From RUG14199 sp964629225 (GTDB taxonomy: Bacteria > Bacillota > Clostridia > Oscillospirales > CAG-272), in contig CAZVQC010000035.1 of the NCBI GenBank assembly GCA_964629225.1, forward strand, positions 1-10,301: a stretch of 10,301 bases of DNA, given 5' to 3'. Positions 1 to 6,471 of the stretch are shown here, piece after piece. Each line of letters opens with the position of its first letter. Within the stretch, counting starts at the first letter, position 1. The notes below the pieces were generated by a model. The model was not told the origin of the DNA, did no database searches, and saw only the letters and a list, made by a program, of their open reading frames with translations. A program made the translations under genes and the position numbers.

Positions 1-121
1 TTATTAAATCCCTACGAGGTGGTATAACCACCTATAAATTTTTAAATTTCAAATTCCGATTTATCGAACAGATTATAACATATAATTATGAAAAATTCCA
101 CCATAACGAAAAAGGCGGGGT
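1..121. other. AT-rich flank with a short inverted repeat
   Basis: This stretch lies downstream of the recombinase stop codon and holds no gene that I can support. Positions 17-33 form a 7-bp inverted repeat with a 3-nt loop, and 117-133 form a second 6-bp inverted repeat that overlaps the recombinase stop. Neither is followed by a convincing T-run on the minus strand, so I do not call a terminator. The low GC content suits the edge of a decayed mobile element, but that is inference. Confidence 0.4.
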
Positions 122-1054
122 TTATTCAACCCCAACCTCAATCTCAGTTCCATTTTTGAATTGGAATGTTATTCTCTTCTCTTTGTGAACTGTCGCAGTT
201 TCCAGGATTGAAAGCCATAGCCCTTCGTCCCAAGTCTCAAGGACGAGGGGCTGTTGTTCTATTGAACCGATGAAAATACGAAGTTCTCGGTCACGCTGCA
301 TCCGGCTATCTCGCTCTGCGGATGCTTCATTCAGCCGACCTACCGCTTTTTCGTAACGCTTCACGAGGCGGTTGTACTTCCTTGCGTATTCCTCTTGGGA
401 TTGCTCCTTGGATGCGTTTTCTTTGATGCACTGGTTGACCAGTTCGGCAACGATCTGGATTTCCTCATTCAAGGTGTCTATTTCCGTGTCGAGGTCGGTG
501 CAATCAGAAACCACTTCACGCATTGCCTCACAGGCTTTTAGGACTTGCTCACGGGAGTCCATTAGCTGATTGAAAGCGGTAAAGAACGCTTGCTGAATCA
601 CTTCTGCATCAAGGGTTGGTGTTTCGCACTTTCCCTCGCCTGAGAACTTACTGTTGCATCGCCATATCACTCTGCGGTAAGCATCGTTTGAGTGCCACAC
701 CTTTTGGCCGTAGAAGCCGCCACAATCACCGCAGATGAGTTTGCTTGCGAAGATGCTTGAACCGCTGTAAGCTCGCCCCGGGGTCTGTCGGCGGGCAATT
801 TCAGCCTGGACCATATCGAAGTCTATCGCAGAAATAATTGCTGGATGGCTGCCCTCAACATAGTACTGTGGAACTTCACCCTCGTTGACTTTCTGCTTTT
901 TTGTAAGGAAGTCAACCGTGAACTTCTTCTGGTTGCGGGGGAAGGACTTGAACAAAGCGGCCTCCGGGTTATCGCTTCGCGCCGATGCCTGTCGCATCTC
1001 TTTTTCCTTCGCCTCGGTACACTCGCCTCGGAAAAATCGTGCTTTAAGGCACAC
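122..1054 (-). pseudogene. C-terminal remnant of a large serine recombinase
   Basis: Large serine recombinases excise and integrate mobile elements. This reading frame (310 codons) keeps only the C-terminal half. Recombinase-like sequence starts near residue 43 with KKFTVDFLTKK and VPQYYVEGSHPAII, followed by a zinc beta-ribbon (C108, C111, C133, C143) and a charged coiled-coil segment (about 186-260). The catalytic N-terminal resolvase domain, with its nucleophilic serine, is absent, and full-length relatives are usually 500 or more residues. Residues before about 42 are not recombinase: they are a translation of a copied tRNA-fMet 3' end (930-972) and adjoining sequence. The gene was therefore truncated by a rearrangement with its breakpoint next to position 930. 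It has no credible ribosome binding site of its own and is almost certainly inactive. Family assignment is strong; the truncation mechanism is inferred. Confidence 0.85.
930..972 (-). repeat. Direct partial copy of the tRNA-fMet 3' half
   Basis: Positions 930-953 are identical to 1191-1214, the T-loop through CCA end of the intact tRNA-fMet gene. After a 7-nt divergent stretch, 961-972 again matches 1221-1232, part of the variable loop and anticodon arm. Orientation is the same as the tRNA. Such a displaced tRNA 3' end is the usual scar of site-specific integration into a tRNA gene, typically by tyrosine integrases. Here it abuts the truncated recombinase instead of an integrase gene, so it is a relic and not an intact attachment site pair. 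Confidence 0.75.
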
Positions 1055-1059
1055 CGCTT

Positions 1060-1086
1060 GTGAAAACAGTTATCAACTGTTTTCAC
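1060..1086. repeat. Perfect 12-bp inverted repeat with 3-nt spacer
   Basis: GTGAAAACAGTT and its exact reverse complement flank a 3-nt centre. No T-run follows on either strand, so it is not an obvious terminator. A shorter 5-bp hairpin (1100-1112) follows. It could be a protein-binding palindrome or the end of a small mobile repeat between the two tRNA copies. Its role is unknown. Confidence 0.5.
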
Positions 1087-1107
1087 TTCGCTAACCCAAC
1101 GAGCAAC

Positions 1108-1135
1108 GCTCGTCGGTCTCATAACTCGGAGGTCG
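1108..1135 (+). repeat. Inverted degenerate fragment of tRNA-fMet
   Basis: Read on the plus strand, these 28 nt match positions about 22-49 of the neighbouring tRNA-fMet (end of D-arm, whole anticodon arm with CAT, variable loop) at 26 of 28 bases. Both differences fall in the anticodon stem and weaken it. The sequence after it (to about 1154, ending CCGTAATCA) vaguely resembles a decayed T-arm and acceptor end. The fragment points opposite to the functional gene and cannot fold as a full tRNA. Confidence 0.6.
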
Positions 1136-1154
1136 GCACAGATCTTCCGTAATC

Positions 1155-1190
1155 AAAAAACTACGGAGTGCTCTGCACTCCGTAGTTTTT

Positions 1191-1191
<1 letters not shown>
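1155..1191 (-). terminator. Bidirectional intrinsic terminator after the tRNA operon
   Basis: An A6/T6-flanked hairpin has 11 bp of GC-containing stem plus the A:T extension (arms 1155-1171 and 1175-1191, loop TCT). It begins at the last base of the fMet CCA end, so it can terminate the minus-strand tRNA transcript directly. The A-run on one side and T-run on the other allow termination in both directions. Confidence 0.85.
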
Positions 1192-1266
<75 letters not shown>

Positions 1267-1277
1267 ATATGGAATTA

Positions 1278-1366
1278 TGGTGCCGGAGACCGGGCTCGAA
1301 CCGGTACGCTACTCACGTAGCACGGGATTTTAAGTCCCGGGCGTCTGCCAATTTCGCCACTCCGGC
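1278..1366 (-). tRNA. tRNA-Leu (TAA)
   Basis: This is an 89-nt type II tRNA with encoded CCA. The acceptor stem GCCGGAG pairs fully with CTCCGGC, the anticodon loop is CTTAAAA (anticodon TAA, reading UUA/UUG codons), and there is a long variable arm with GCTAC/GTAGC stem and a perfectly paired T-arm. It is the first gene of the two-tRNA operon, about 30 nt downstream of a consensus promoter. Confidence 0.96.
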
Positions 1367-1397
1367 ATACCGTACCCTATTCTCTTACAGCCCTATT

Positions 1398-1426
1398 ACT
1401 ATACCACGATTCTCGTTGAATGTCAA
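1398..1426 (-). promoter_or_regulatory. Sigma-A promoter of the tRNA-Leu/tRNA-fMet operon
   Basis: The -35 is TTGACA (1421-1426) and the -10 is TATAGT (1398-1403), separated by 17 nt. This is near-consensus strength, as expected for a stable RNA promoter. Confidence 0.88.
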
Positions 1427-1449
1427 GTGGTTTTTTCATTTTTATTCTA

Positions 1450-1475
1450 CTCGCAAAAATAAAAAATTATTCCTC
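1450..1475. repeat. 26-bp dispersed repeat, copy 1
   Basis: These bases are identical to 3937-3962. On the minus strand the repeat follows 1 nt after the Fic pseudogene stop and lies just upstream of the tRNA promoter. It is AT-rich with a T6 run on the minus strand but has no adjacent stem, so it is not by itself a terminator. Weaker similarity in the bases preceding both copies suggests a longer, decayed repeat. Confidence 0.7.
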
Positions 1476-1476
1476 C

Positions 1477-2114
1477 CTATCGAAACTCCCTATTTGTACC
1501 GTGTTCTTGGCAGATCCACCGAGCCGCATTACCGTCCCTGACGGTTTCAACGGCGTCCTCAAGAGCCTCTCTTATGACCGGCAGCATGAACTCAATGAAC
1601 GAGTGGGCGAGCCCTCACCGTTGGAACGGTTAATTGCACCGTAATACTCATCCTGCCTGTCATGGATCATTGAATCCACCGGAAGCCCTGCGAACATCGG
1701 ATCCCGTTCGGTCGGCAAAAGAGAGTGCCACTGACTCCTGCAGGTCTTGACCGAAAGCATTCGGACTCCGCCACAAGACCTCTCTTCATAACGCCGTGTG
1801 CCTTCATCAGATCCGAAATCGAATAAGGGTCGAGAGCGTCCATGATCTCATCGATTTCATAGGCATTTTTCACTTCCTCAATATCCTTCGGCGGTGTTAG
1901 CACCCGTTTGCTGTTCAAAACGGCGGTGACTTGTTCCAAGCTCAAAGTATTCTGTTATATTGCAAGGAATGAATGGATAGTGCGAATGCAGTTAGTCCTC
2001 CTCAAAGTGGGCTTGCGAATATTCCCGGATCGGCATTCAACCGGCTTGCCAGCCCCGATATCTCCGATACCGCATTGAGTATCTCTCCAGTGATATCAAG
2101 GGGGTGTTGCTCAT
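1477..2114 (-). pseudogene. Fic-family protein pseudogene
   Basis: Intact Fic proteins transfer AMP or similar groups to target proteins through an HPFxxGNGR active site. Pieces of one such protein are spread over three frames: ILNAVSEISGLASRLNA, then LRRTNCIRTIHSFLAI, then SLEQVTAVLNSKRVL through KAHGVMKRGLV, then FAGLPVDSMIHDRQDEYY, then SFIEFMLPVIREALEDAVE. Lesions visible are: a base missing in the C-run at 2100-2104; a frameshift near 2010; an in-frame TAA at 1955-1957; an out-of-frame deletion of roughly 60 codons at about 1731, which removes the whole catalytic motif; and a one-base loss near 1600. The last frame stops at 1477. The start ATG (2112-2114), a good AGGGGAG ribosome site and the promoter remain. 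The gene is clearly dead; the family identity is strong. Confidence 0.85.
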
Positions 2115-2143
2115 ACTCACTCCCCTTGTTTTTTTCTGTCTCG

Positions 2144-2172
2144 ATTATAGTATCTCATCCCCGATTTGTCAG
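2144..2172 (-). promoter_or_regulatory. Relic promoter of the Fic pseudogene
   Basis: The -35 is CTGACA (2167-2172) and the -10 is TATAAT (2144-2149), with a 17-nt spacer. The start codon lies about 30 nt beyond the -10. It appears intact even though the gene it served is broken. Confidence 0.7.
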
Positions 2173-2178
2173 CCGAAA

Positions 2179-2316
2179 TTAGATCCCGAAAACGGCAAGT
2201 ACCATTGCTATTCCTTCAAAGATCAAGCCCCGCAGCAAACTACCGGTGTGCACCGCCAAGTTATCACGCATGCCGAGCACACCTAACAAAGCCACCCTAT
2301 GACTGCCAAAAGTCAT
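2179..2316 (-). CDS. Possible small hydrophobic protein (45 aa), doubtful
   Basis: An open frame runs from the ATG at 2316 to TAA at 2179, with a hydrophobic C-terminus (SLLRGLIFEGIAMVLAVFGI). An internal ATG at 2271 would give 30 residues. No Shine-Dalgarno sequence precedes either start, and the upstream ATG lies inside the terminator hairpin of the preceding gene. It may be chance, a decayed gene end, or a small membrane peptide. I do not recognise a family. Confidence 0.2.
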   Translation of the reverse strand: MTFGSHRVALLGVLGMRDNLAVHTGSLLRGLIFEGIAMVLAVFGI

Positions 2317-2322
2317 AGGGTG
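2293..2322 (-). terminator. Hairpin downstream of the zinc-ribbon gene
   Basis: A perfect 12-bp stem (2293-2304 with 2311-2322) with a 6-nt loop begins 17 nt after the stop codon at 2339. The minus-strand tail (GGCTTTGTT) is only moderately T-rich, so termination efficiency is uncertain. Confidence 0.65.
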
Positions 2323-2338
2323 ACTTCTATGTAGTATA

Positions 2339-3415
2339 TTAATTGGTGGTTACTGTGGTTACAGTTTCGTCTAATCCGAAGTTAATCGACCAAGTACCAT
2401 CAGACACCACCTCAATGCAATAGCGCATTCCATTTTTTCCGCTATTAAACAGTTCTTGTCCACTGTAATAGCCTATTTCATTTGCCAAGTAGGAACAACG
2501 CTTTCCATTCTCATTGTAAACCCTTACAATAAAATTGCGATCACCTGTGTTTAACAGGTCTACAACAAGTGCACCGTCTTTAAGTGTAAAAAAAGGGCTA
2601 ACACAATCGCCTGTTCCAGTTAAATTGGATGTTCCTGCGCCAAAGTCTTTTGAAATCGTAATTGTCCATTGACCCGAAGATTCAACTTTAATATATCCAT
2701 CGGTTAAGGAATCGGAATAAATCACAGAACCACTATAATCGCCAATTTCGTTTGACCAGCTTGTTTTTCTATCTCCATTTCCCTCGTAAGCAACTACAAT
2801 GAAATTGCGAGGACCTCTATTGGTCAAGGATATTTTATACAGGCCTTTGGTGAGATTAACTCCTGTAATGATTTTGTCACCACTACCCGAAAAAACAAGA
2901 GGCTCAAAATAGTTGGGGTCAACTGCATCACATCGGGAACACCTTCCCTTATCATAAGAGTGACCTAAAGCAGACCCGTTTGTCGTTCCGCAGGAACATT
3001 TTTCGGGCTCCGTACAGGTTGCCGCAGAGTATGAATGGATGTGAACGGCTTTCGTCGTTTCGGCAGCCGTTTGAGCGTCTTGATGCTTTTCCCACCCGCT
3101 CGAATCATTGCTTTCGATCACTTTGTTGTTCAAGATCTTGTTGCCTTCGCCACTTTGGGTGACATTCGGTTCAGTATTTTTATCACCCTCGTTCCCGGTG
3201 TTCCACACAAGAACAACAGCTAAAATGACAACGACCGCAACGATCGCCCAAAACCACCATTTTTTGACGATCTCTTTGTAATCAACTTTATGCTCTGGTG
3301 TCACTTCGGTCTCAAACACCCCATCTTCTACGACAACCGGTGTTTCTCTCTTTTTTTCTCCGCATTTCGGGCAGAATCCTCCCTCGAATTCCGCACCGCA
3401 CTTATCGCATCTCAT
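2339..3415 (-). CDS. Zinc-ribbon membrane protein with two tandem extracytoplasmic domains
   Basis: The 358-residue protein is of unknown function. The N-terminus is a zinc ribbon (C3, C6, C15, C18: CDKCG then CPKCG). A lysine-rich stretch leads into one membrane helix at about 53-71 (WWFWAIVAVVVILAVVLVW), giving a cytoplasmic ribbon and an outside C-terminus. After a Ser/Thr/Asn-rich linker comes a Cys-rich segment (about 134-162: CTEPEKCSCG, ALGHSY, CSRCD), a motif I associate with clostridial surface proteins. Two related domains of about 83 residues follow (172-254 and 264-347). They share RNFIV, a NEIG-YSG block and a closing W-(T/S)-I, and look like beta-sandwich repeats. The ATG is well supported by AAGGAG 8 nt upstream. 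Codon use is more AT-rich than in the right-hand genes. A sensor or surface-binding role is only a guess. Confidence 0.88.
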   Translation of the reverse strand: MRCDKCGAEFEGGFCPKCGEKKRETPVVVEDGVFETEVTPEHKVDYKEIVKKWWFWAIVAVVVILAVVLVWNTGNEGDKNTEPNVTQSGEGNKILNNKVIESNDSSGWEKHQDAQTAAETTKAVHIHSYSAATCTEPEKCSCGTTNGSALGHSYDKGRCSRCDAVDPNYFEPLVFSGSGDKIITGVNLTKGLYKISLTNRGPRNFIVVAYEGNGDRKTSWSNEIGDYSGSVIYSDSLTDGYIKVESSGQWTITISKDFGAGTSNLTGTGDCVSPFFTLKDGALVVDLLNTGDRNFIVRVYNENGKRCSYLANEIGYYSGQELFNSGKNGMRYCIEVVSDGTWSINFGLDETVTTVTTN

Positions 3416-3485
3416 TATTTTTTCTCCTTATTTTCTAAATATTCTACTAGACTGCTCACGTTACTTCAGATATCATATCGTGTTT

Positions 3486-3609
3486 TTAGTGACAGTATCC
3501 CACAGGTTGTAAGATCACAACAAGCGGCATCACGCCCGATCGCTTATGTAACGCTTTGAGAGACGGCATTAACGCCTCATGATTTTGTTGTGTTTGTTTT
3601 TTTCGACAT
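3486..3609 (-). other. Possible frameshifted 40-codon ORF in the leader region
   Basis: On the minus strand an ATG at 3609 opens MSKKTNTTKS and stops. One base of slippage would continue it as HEALMPSLKALHKRSGV to a TAA at 3486. A good GGAGG (3634-3638) lies upstream but best fits an ATG at 3625 whose frame is only MDIM. I do not recognise the peptide; it may be a relic or chance. Between it and the 3415 start, only a weak promoter-like pair is visible (TTGTGA at 3515-3520, TACTGT at 3492-3497). Confidence 0.2.
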
Positions 3610-3645
3610 ATCACATGATATCCATAACTCTTTCCTCCCTAAAAT

Positions 3646-3673
3646 AAAAAAGTGCGCAGCAGAAGCTACGCAC
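3646..3673 (-). terminator. Intrinsic terminator of the candidate ncRNA
   Basis: A 9-bp stem (3652-3660 with 3665-3673, one G:U pair) with a TTCT loop is followed on the minus strand by T6-A-T4. It is a textbook intrinsic terminator on this strand only. Confidence 0.9.
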
Positions 3674-3802
3674 CAAAAAACACATAGCTCCTATTGCTGC
3701 GACACAACTTTCGACAAACTACAAGAGAACGCCAAAACAGAGAATGTGTTTTTACCAAAAAACACTTCTCCCATAGTTTGTCCAATAATTCCGTTGTGTC
3801 GC
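3646..3802 (-). ncRNA. Candidate structured non-coding RNA, about 157 nt
   Basis: A promoter ends so that transcription should start at about 3802, exactly at the 5' base of a long rod-like fold. Three nested stems pair perfectly or nearly so: 3793-3802 with 3699-3708 (10 bp, GCGACACAAC), 3774-3782 with 3713-3721 (9 bp), and an apical 13-bp hairpin 3740-3770 with one bulged A and a TGGT loop. They are separated by asymmetric internal loops of 10/4 and 3/18 nt. A short linker containing AGGAG then leads to a strong terminator. No plausible ORF covers it. The rod with internal bubbles and start-at-stem geometry recalls 6S RNA, which sequesters sigma-A RNA polymerase, but the rod (104 nt) is shorter than usual for 6S and I see no confirming consensus. 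TTCTC occurs twice on the 3' side, so GAGAA could switch partners. Confidence 0.65.
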
Positions 3803-3808
3803 AAAATT

Positions 3809-3836
3809 ATTTTATCACAAAAAACAGCAATTGCAA
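3809..3836 (-). promoter_or_regulatory. Promoter of the candidate ncRNA
   Basis: The -35 is TTGCAA (3831-3836) and the -10 is TAAAAT (3809-3814), with a 16-nt spacer. The expected start, 7 nt beyond the -10, coincides with the first base of the closing stem. Confidence 0.7.
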
Positions 3837-3874
3837 TATCCCACATGCCAAAAATATGTTTATGTTTTTAATTG

Positions 3875-3935
3875 GTAGATCATCAAAGTAAGTGCAGCAG
3901 CGCAATTTAGAAGTTGCATTACTTTGGAAATCTAC
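3875..3935. repeat. Long imperfect hairpin next to repeat copy 2
   Basis: Outer arms GTAGAT/ATCTAC (3875-3880, 3930-3935) enclose a 3-nt internal loop, then an 8-bp CAAAGTAA/TTACTTTG stem, a bulge, and inner GC-containing pairing. The hairpin stands 1 nt from the 26-bp repeat at 3937-3962, suggesting that both belong to one small repeat element. No T-run follows, so I do not call a terminator. Confidence 0.55.
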
Positions 3936-3936
3936 G

Positions 3937-3962
3937 CTCGCAAAAATAAAAAATTATTCCTC
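3937..3962. repeat. 26-bp dispersed repeat, copy 2
   Basis: These bases are identical to 1450-1475 and in the same orientation. Flanking bases on the 3963-3990 side resemble those beside copy 1 (both have CACA, then an AATAGG-like block on the minus strand), so the duplicated unit was probably longer. Confidence 0.7.
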
Positions 3963-4140
3963 ATTAATCATAGTTCCCCGTTTCCTATTGTGTGCTCCGA
4001 GGGTTCATCGAGCTGCACACCGCCGCAGAACGCTTTTTAGGCGTTTTTGTCCTTGTGGGGAGAGGACTTCTCGGCCTCATCCGATCGCCAGAAAACCGTC
4101 TTATTTTGCCTCACAGAGGCATTCCTCGGTATCTTATGAA
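3963..4140. other. Gap without a supported gene
   Basis: There are short open frames on both strands, but none has a ribosome binding site or recognisable protein. It separates the repeat/hairpin from the terminator of the 4193-6181 gene and may contain further decayed repeat sequence. Confidence 0.4.
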
Positions 4141-4170
4141 GCAGCCCTCCCCTTTTGGTGGGAGGGTTGC
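4141..4170 (-). terminator. Hairpin downstream of the Sel1-like gene
   Basis: A GC-rich 11-bp stem (4141-4151 with 4160-4170, one G:T) with an 8-nt loop lies 22 nt beyond the stop codon at 4193. The minus-strand tail is short on T, while the plus-strand side has TTTT, so it may act in both directions. Confidence 0.7.
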
Positions 4171-4192
4171 TTTTCGGCACTTTAAGTGAGGG

Positions 4193-6181
4193 TCACATTT
4201 CAAGTTCGTCCACATCGTGGACCCACTTATAGGCTTTTATGGGGAAGAGGATATCGCTTTCCCTCACGGCCTCTACCGATATCACCTTTCCTTCCTCAAG
4301 TGTTCCGACCACATCCACTGCGACCGCATCTCCCTGCTTGGTATCTTCATCACAGCGATAATCGAGGGTCCTTCCGACAGCCTCCACCCAAACACGGGCT
4401 ATCCGATACTTCCGACAGCCATTTCCTTTTCTGTTTGTCAAGGTAAATCTGCCGTGCTCGGAAAACAGCACATTTCCTTCAAAGAAGTAATCGAAATAGC
4501 GGATATCATCAATGACGAAGGTACGGTCAAGAAGATCCTCGTTAAGGGTCGGTGAATAGGGCTCATACACCGCCGTAACGGTGGAATAAAGGCCGCACAT
4601 TCCGATATCCGGAACCGTTATAAACATCTTTTCCGGATGCTTCTCCCCTTCTCTTTTGTGGGTGGAAAAGGTCACCGTATAAGATGCCCCGTCAGACTTT
4701 TTTATCACCATTTCGAGTTTTTTGCCGTCAATTGCATCCTTCAAAACGCCGCTCATGCTGGAGAAGGTGACACTTTCCTTCACTTCAAAGCCGGTCGAGC
4801 TTTTCACCCTGTCAAGTGCGCTCTCGATGCTCCGTTTCACCTTGCCGTCTCCGTAGTAGTTATGGCCTTCCATACGTCTGTCTATAGCATACTTTGCCTG
4901 AGTGTAGTAATAGAGCGCATCCTCAAAGACATAGTCAAAACCACTGACGCCGCCGTAGAACAGATCGGAGTACGGATCGTCCATCTCATCGATGGGTTCA
5001 TCAAGGAGATCATTAACCTCATCCATATCGCAGCATTCCCTTTTATTTTTGAAACCGAGCTCCTCGCAATACCCTCCGAGTCTAAGGGCTACGTCGGCAA
5101 ATTTGCAATCGAAATCGCCCTTTTTGATGTAGCCGATATTCTCATTGTAAAGATCCCAGACCATGCGAATGGCAGTCCCCTTGGACTTTGGCACGTAGTA
5201 ACCGTTGTTGAACATATCCGCCACCTTGTAGCGTGCTTCATAGACTCCGTTGAAGGCGGCAAAGGAAAAGTATTTATACGCCTCCTCATAGTCCGGAACT
5301 CCCCCGTTGCACCTGCCGTAATAGTAGATATATCCGAGAGTGTTGGCGTATCTCGCCTGCTCGTCGATTCTACCGTCGATATCGAGAAGAGTCAACATAC
5401 AGTCCCTTGACCGCTCCCAGTCACACTCGAATGCCTCGTTGCCGCCGTAGCATCCGTAGCCCACGGCGATCAGCCCGTCGCAGTCAAGCTCCTCTGCCAA
5501 CCCCTCCGCAAAGAAGCGGTACATATCTACGTAGCTCGGATCCTCTTTTTTAAAACGGGAAAGCACGTCTGTATGACCGTTGAAATACCGCACTAATCTC
5601 CTCTTAAAACCATTGGGATAACGGCGCTCATAGGGCAGCTTGTCCCTGTCCTCAAGGAAGATCTCACCCTCCTCTATCGCACTGTCGATGCCGGTCCTAA
5701 AAAAGTTGCGCTGATCGCAGTTTACCTCATCTATCATCGTAAAAAGGGCATCCCGCTCGTTATAGACACCACCCTTTGACATCGCGGTCTGTCTTAACAG
5801 TTCCGTTCTGATGCAACTTATCCACATATCGCAAACGTCGTCGTCAAATTGCTCCCGACGTATGGTCTTAAAAGCCGCAAGAAGATCTTCGACTTTAAGA
5901 GGGTAGTTTTCGATATTGAGCACTTCACCCCCCCAATTGTCGTCAAAGAATCCCTCAATGTCGCATTCCAGCCGCACGAAGCACCTGTACTCACCATCGT
6001 TGAGAGGGACCGAGAAACAGCACTCAAGATCTTCCAGCGACAAACGTTTTTCCTTGGGATCAAAGAAACAATGATCCCACAGCGACCGTACCAGCGCTTC
6101 GTTCTCATCCACTTCGACCACGACCATGCGTTCAGATGCTTTTTTGCAGTGAACTATGTCTCCTACTTTAATTTCGTCCAT
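4193..6181 (-). CDS. Large acidic Sel1/TPR-like repeat protein
   Basis: The 662-residue protein is predicted cytosolic (no signal or membrane helix). The first 35 or so residues (MDEIKVGDIVHC, VVVEVDENEALVR) look like a small beta-barrel of the KOW/YodC type. The centre (about 210-440) is helical with Sel1-like units such as YANTLGYIYYYGRCNGGVPDYEEAYKYF cut here to its key features: LGYIYYYG, then A-x-KYF-x-A, then ADMFNNGYYV. The C-terminal third (about 470-655) is beta-rich, with a second barrel-like piece near 590-640 (YRIARVWVE, GDAVAVDVV). Sel1 repeats mediate protein contacts, so a scaffold role is plausible, but function is unknown. The start is firm: GGAGG sits 7 nt upstream and a good promoter (6213-6241) precedes it. 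It is monocistronic, with a hairpin after the stop. Confidence 0.88.
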   Translation of the reverse strand: MDEIKVGDIVHCKKASERMVVVEVDENEALVRSLWDHCFFDPKEKRLSLEDLECCFSVPLNDGEYRCFVRLECDIEGFFDDNWGGEVLNIENYPLKVEDLLAAFKTIRREQFDDDVCDMWISCIRTELLRQTAMSKGGVYNERDALFTMIDEVNCDQRNFFRTGIDSAIEEGEIFLEDRDKLPYERRYPNGFKRRLVRYFNGHTDVLSRFKKEDPSYVDMYRFFAEGLAEELDCDGLIAVGYGCYGGNEAFECDWERSRDCMLTLLDIDGRIDEQARYANTLGYIYYYGRCNGGVPDYEEAYKYFSFAAFNGVYEARYKVADMFNNGYYVPKSKGTAIRMVWDLYNENIGYIKKGDFDCKFADVALRLGGYCEELGFKNKRECCDMDEVNDLLDEPIDEMDDPYSDLFYGGVSGFDYVFEDALYYYTQAKYAIDRRMEGHNYYGDGKVKRSIESALDRVKSSTGFEVKESVTFSSMSGVLKDAIDGKKLEMVIKKSDGASYTVTFSTHKREGEKHPEKMFITVPDIGMCGLYSTVTAVYEPYSPTLNEDLLDRTFVIDDIRYFDYFFEGNVLFSEHGRFTLTNRKGNGCRKYRIARVWVEAVGRTLDYRCDEDTKQGDAVAVDVVGTLEEGKVISVEAVRESDILFPIKAYKWVHDVDELEM

Positions 6182-6212
6182 TTAGGAACCTCCGTTAATT
6201 ATTTTCAATTTC

Positions 6213-6241
6213 ATTTTACCAAATTAGGTGTCCGATAACAA
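6213..6241 (-). promoter_or_regulatory. Promoter of the Sel1-like gene
   Basis: The -35 is TTGTTA (6236-6241) and the -10 is TAAAAT preceded by TTGG (6213-6218), with a 17-nt spacer. The leader to the start codon is about 25 nt. Confidence 0.7.
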
Positions 6242-6298
6242 GTACCTTAACCATCAAACATAAGTAATTATGTTTTTATTTTACGGCGCCTTGAACCA

Positions 6299-6327
6299 TT
6301 GACAAAAATACCGATGCGTGATAAAAT
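6299..6327 (+). promoter_or_regulatory. Strong plus-strand promoter
   Basis: The -35 is TTGACA (6299-6304) and the -10 is TAAAAT (6322-6327), with a 17-nt spacer. Transcription would start near 6334, almost on top of an ATG at 6336 that opens a 34-codon frame (MSNNGAYLQKN, stop at 6440). It is the likely promoter for the truncated C39-like gene and the DUF3592 gene. Confidence 0.75.
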
Positions 6328-6471
6328 ATTAAAATATGTCAAATAACGGTGCATATCTGCAAAAAAACGCAGCTGTCCAAAAAGATAGAAAACCCCGCAA
6401 GAGCGGTACCGCATCAGCTCAAAGCGGAGATACAGTATAAATACTAATGATGTCAAAGAAAAAACGGAGAG

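Noticed and set aside
1450..3962. The two 26-bp repeats as terminal repeats of one composite mobile element
   Set aside because: They are direct, flank a set of unrelated genes with separate promoters, and no transposase or recombinase lies between them; a dispersed small repeat explains them better.
4637..5410. A 257-codon plus-strand frame inside the Sel1-like gene
   Set aside because: It is antisense to a well-supported gene with promoter, ribosome site and terminator; the hydrophobic translation is a shadow of its acidic codons.
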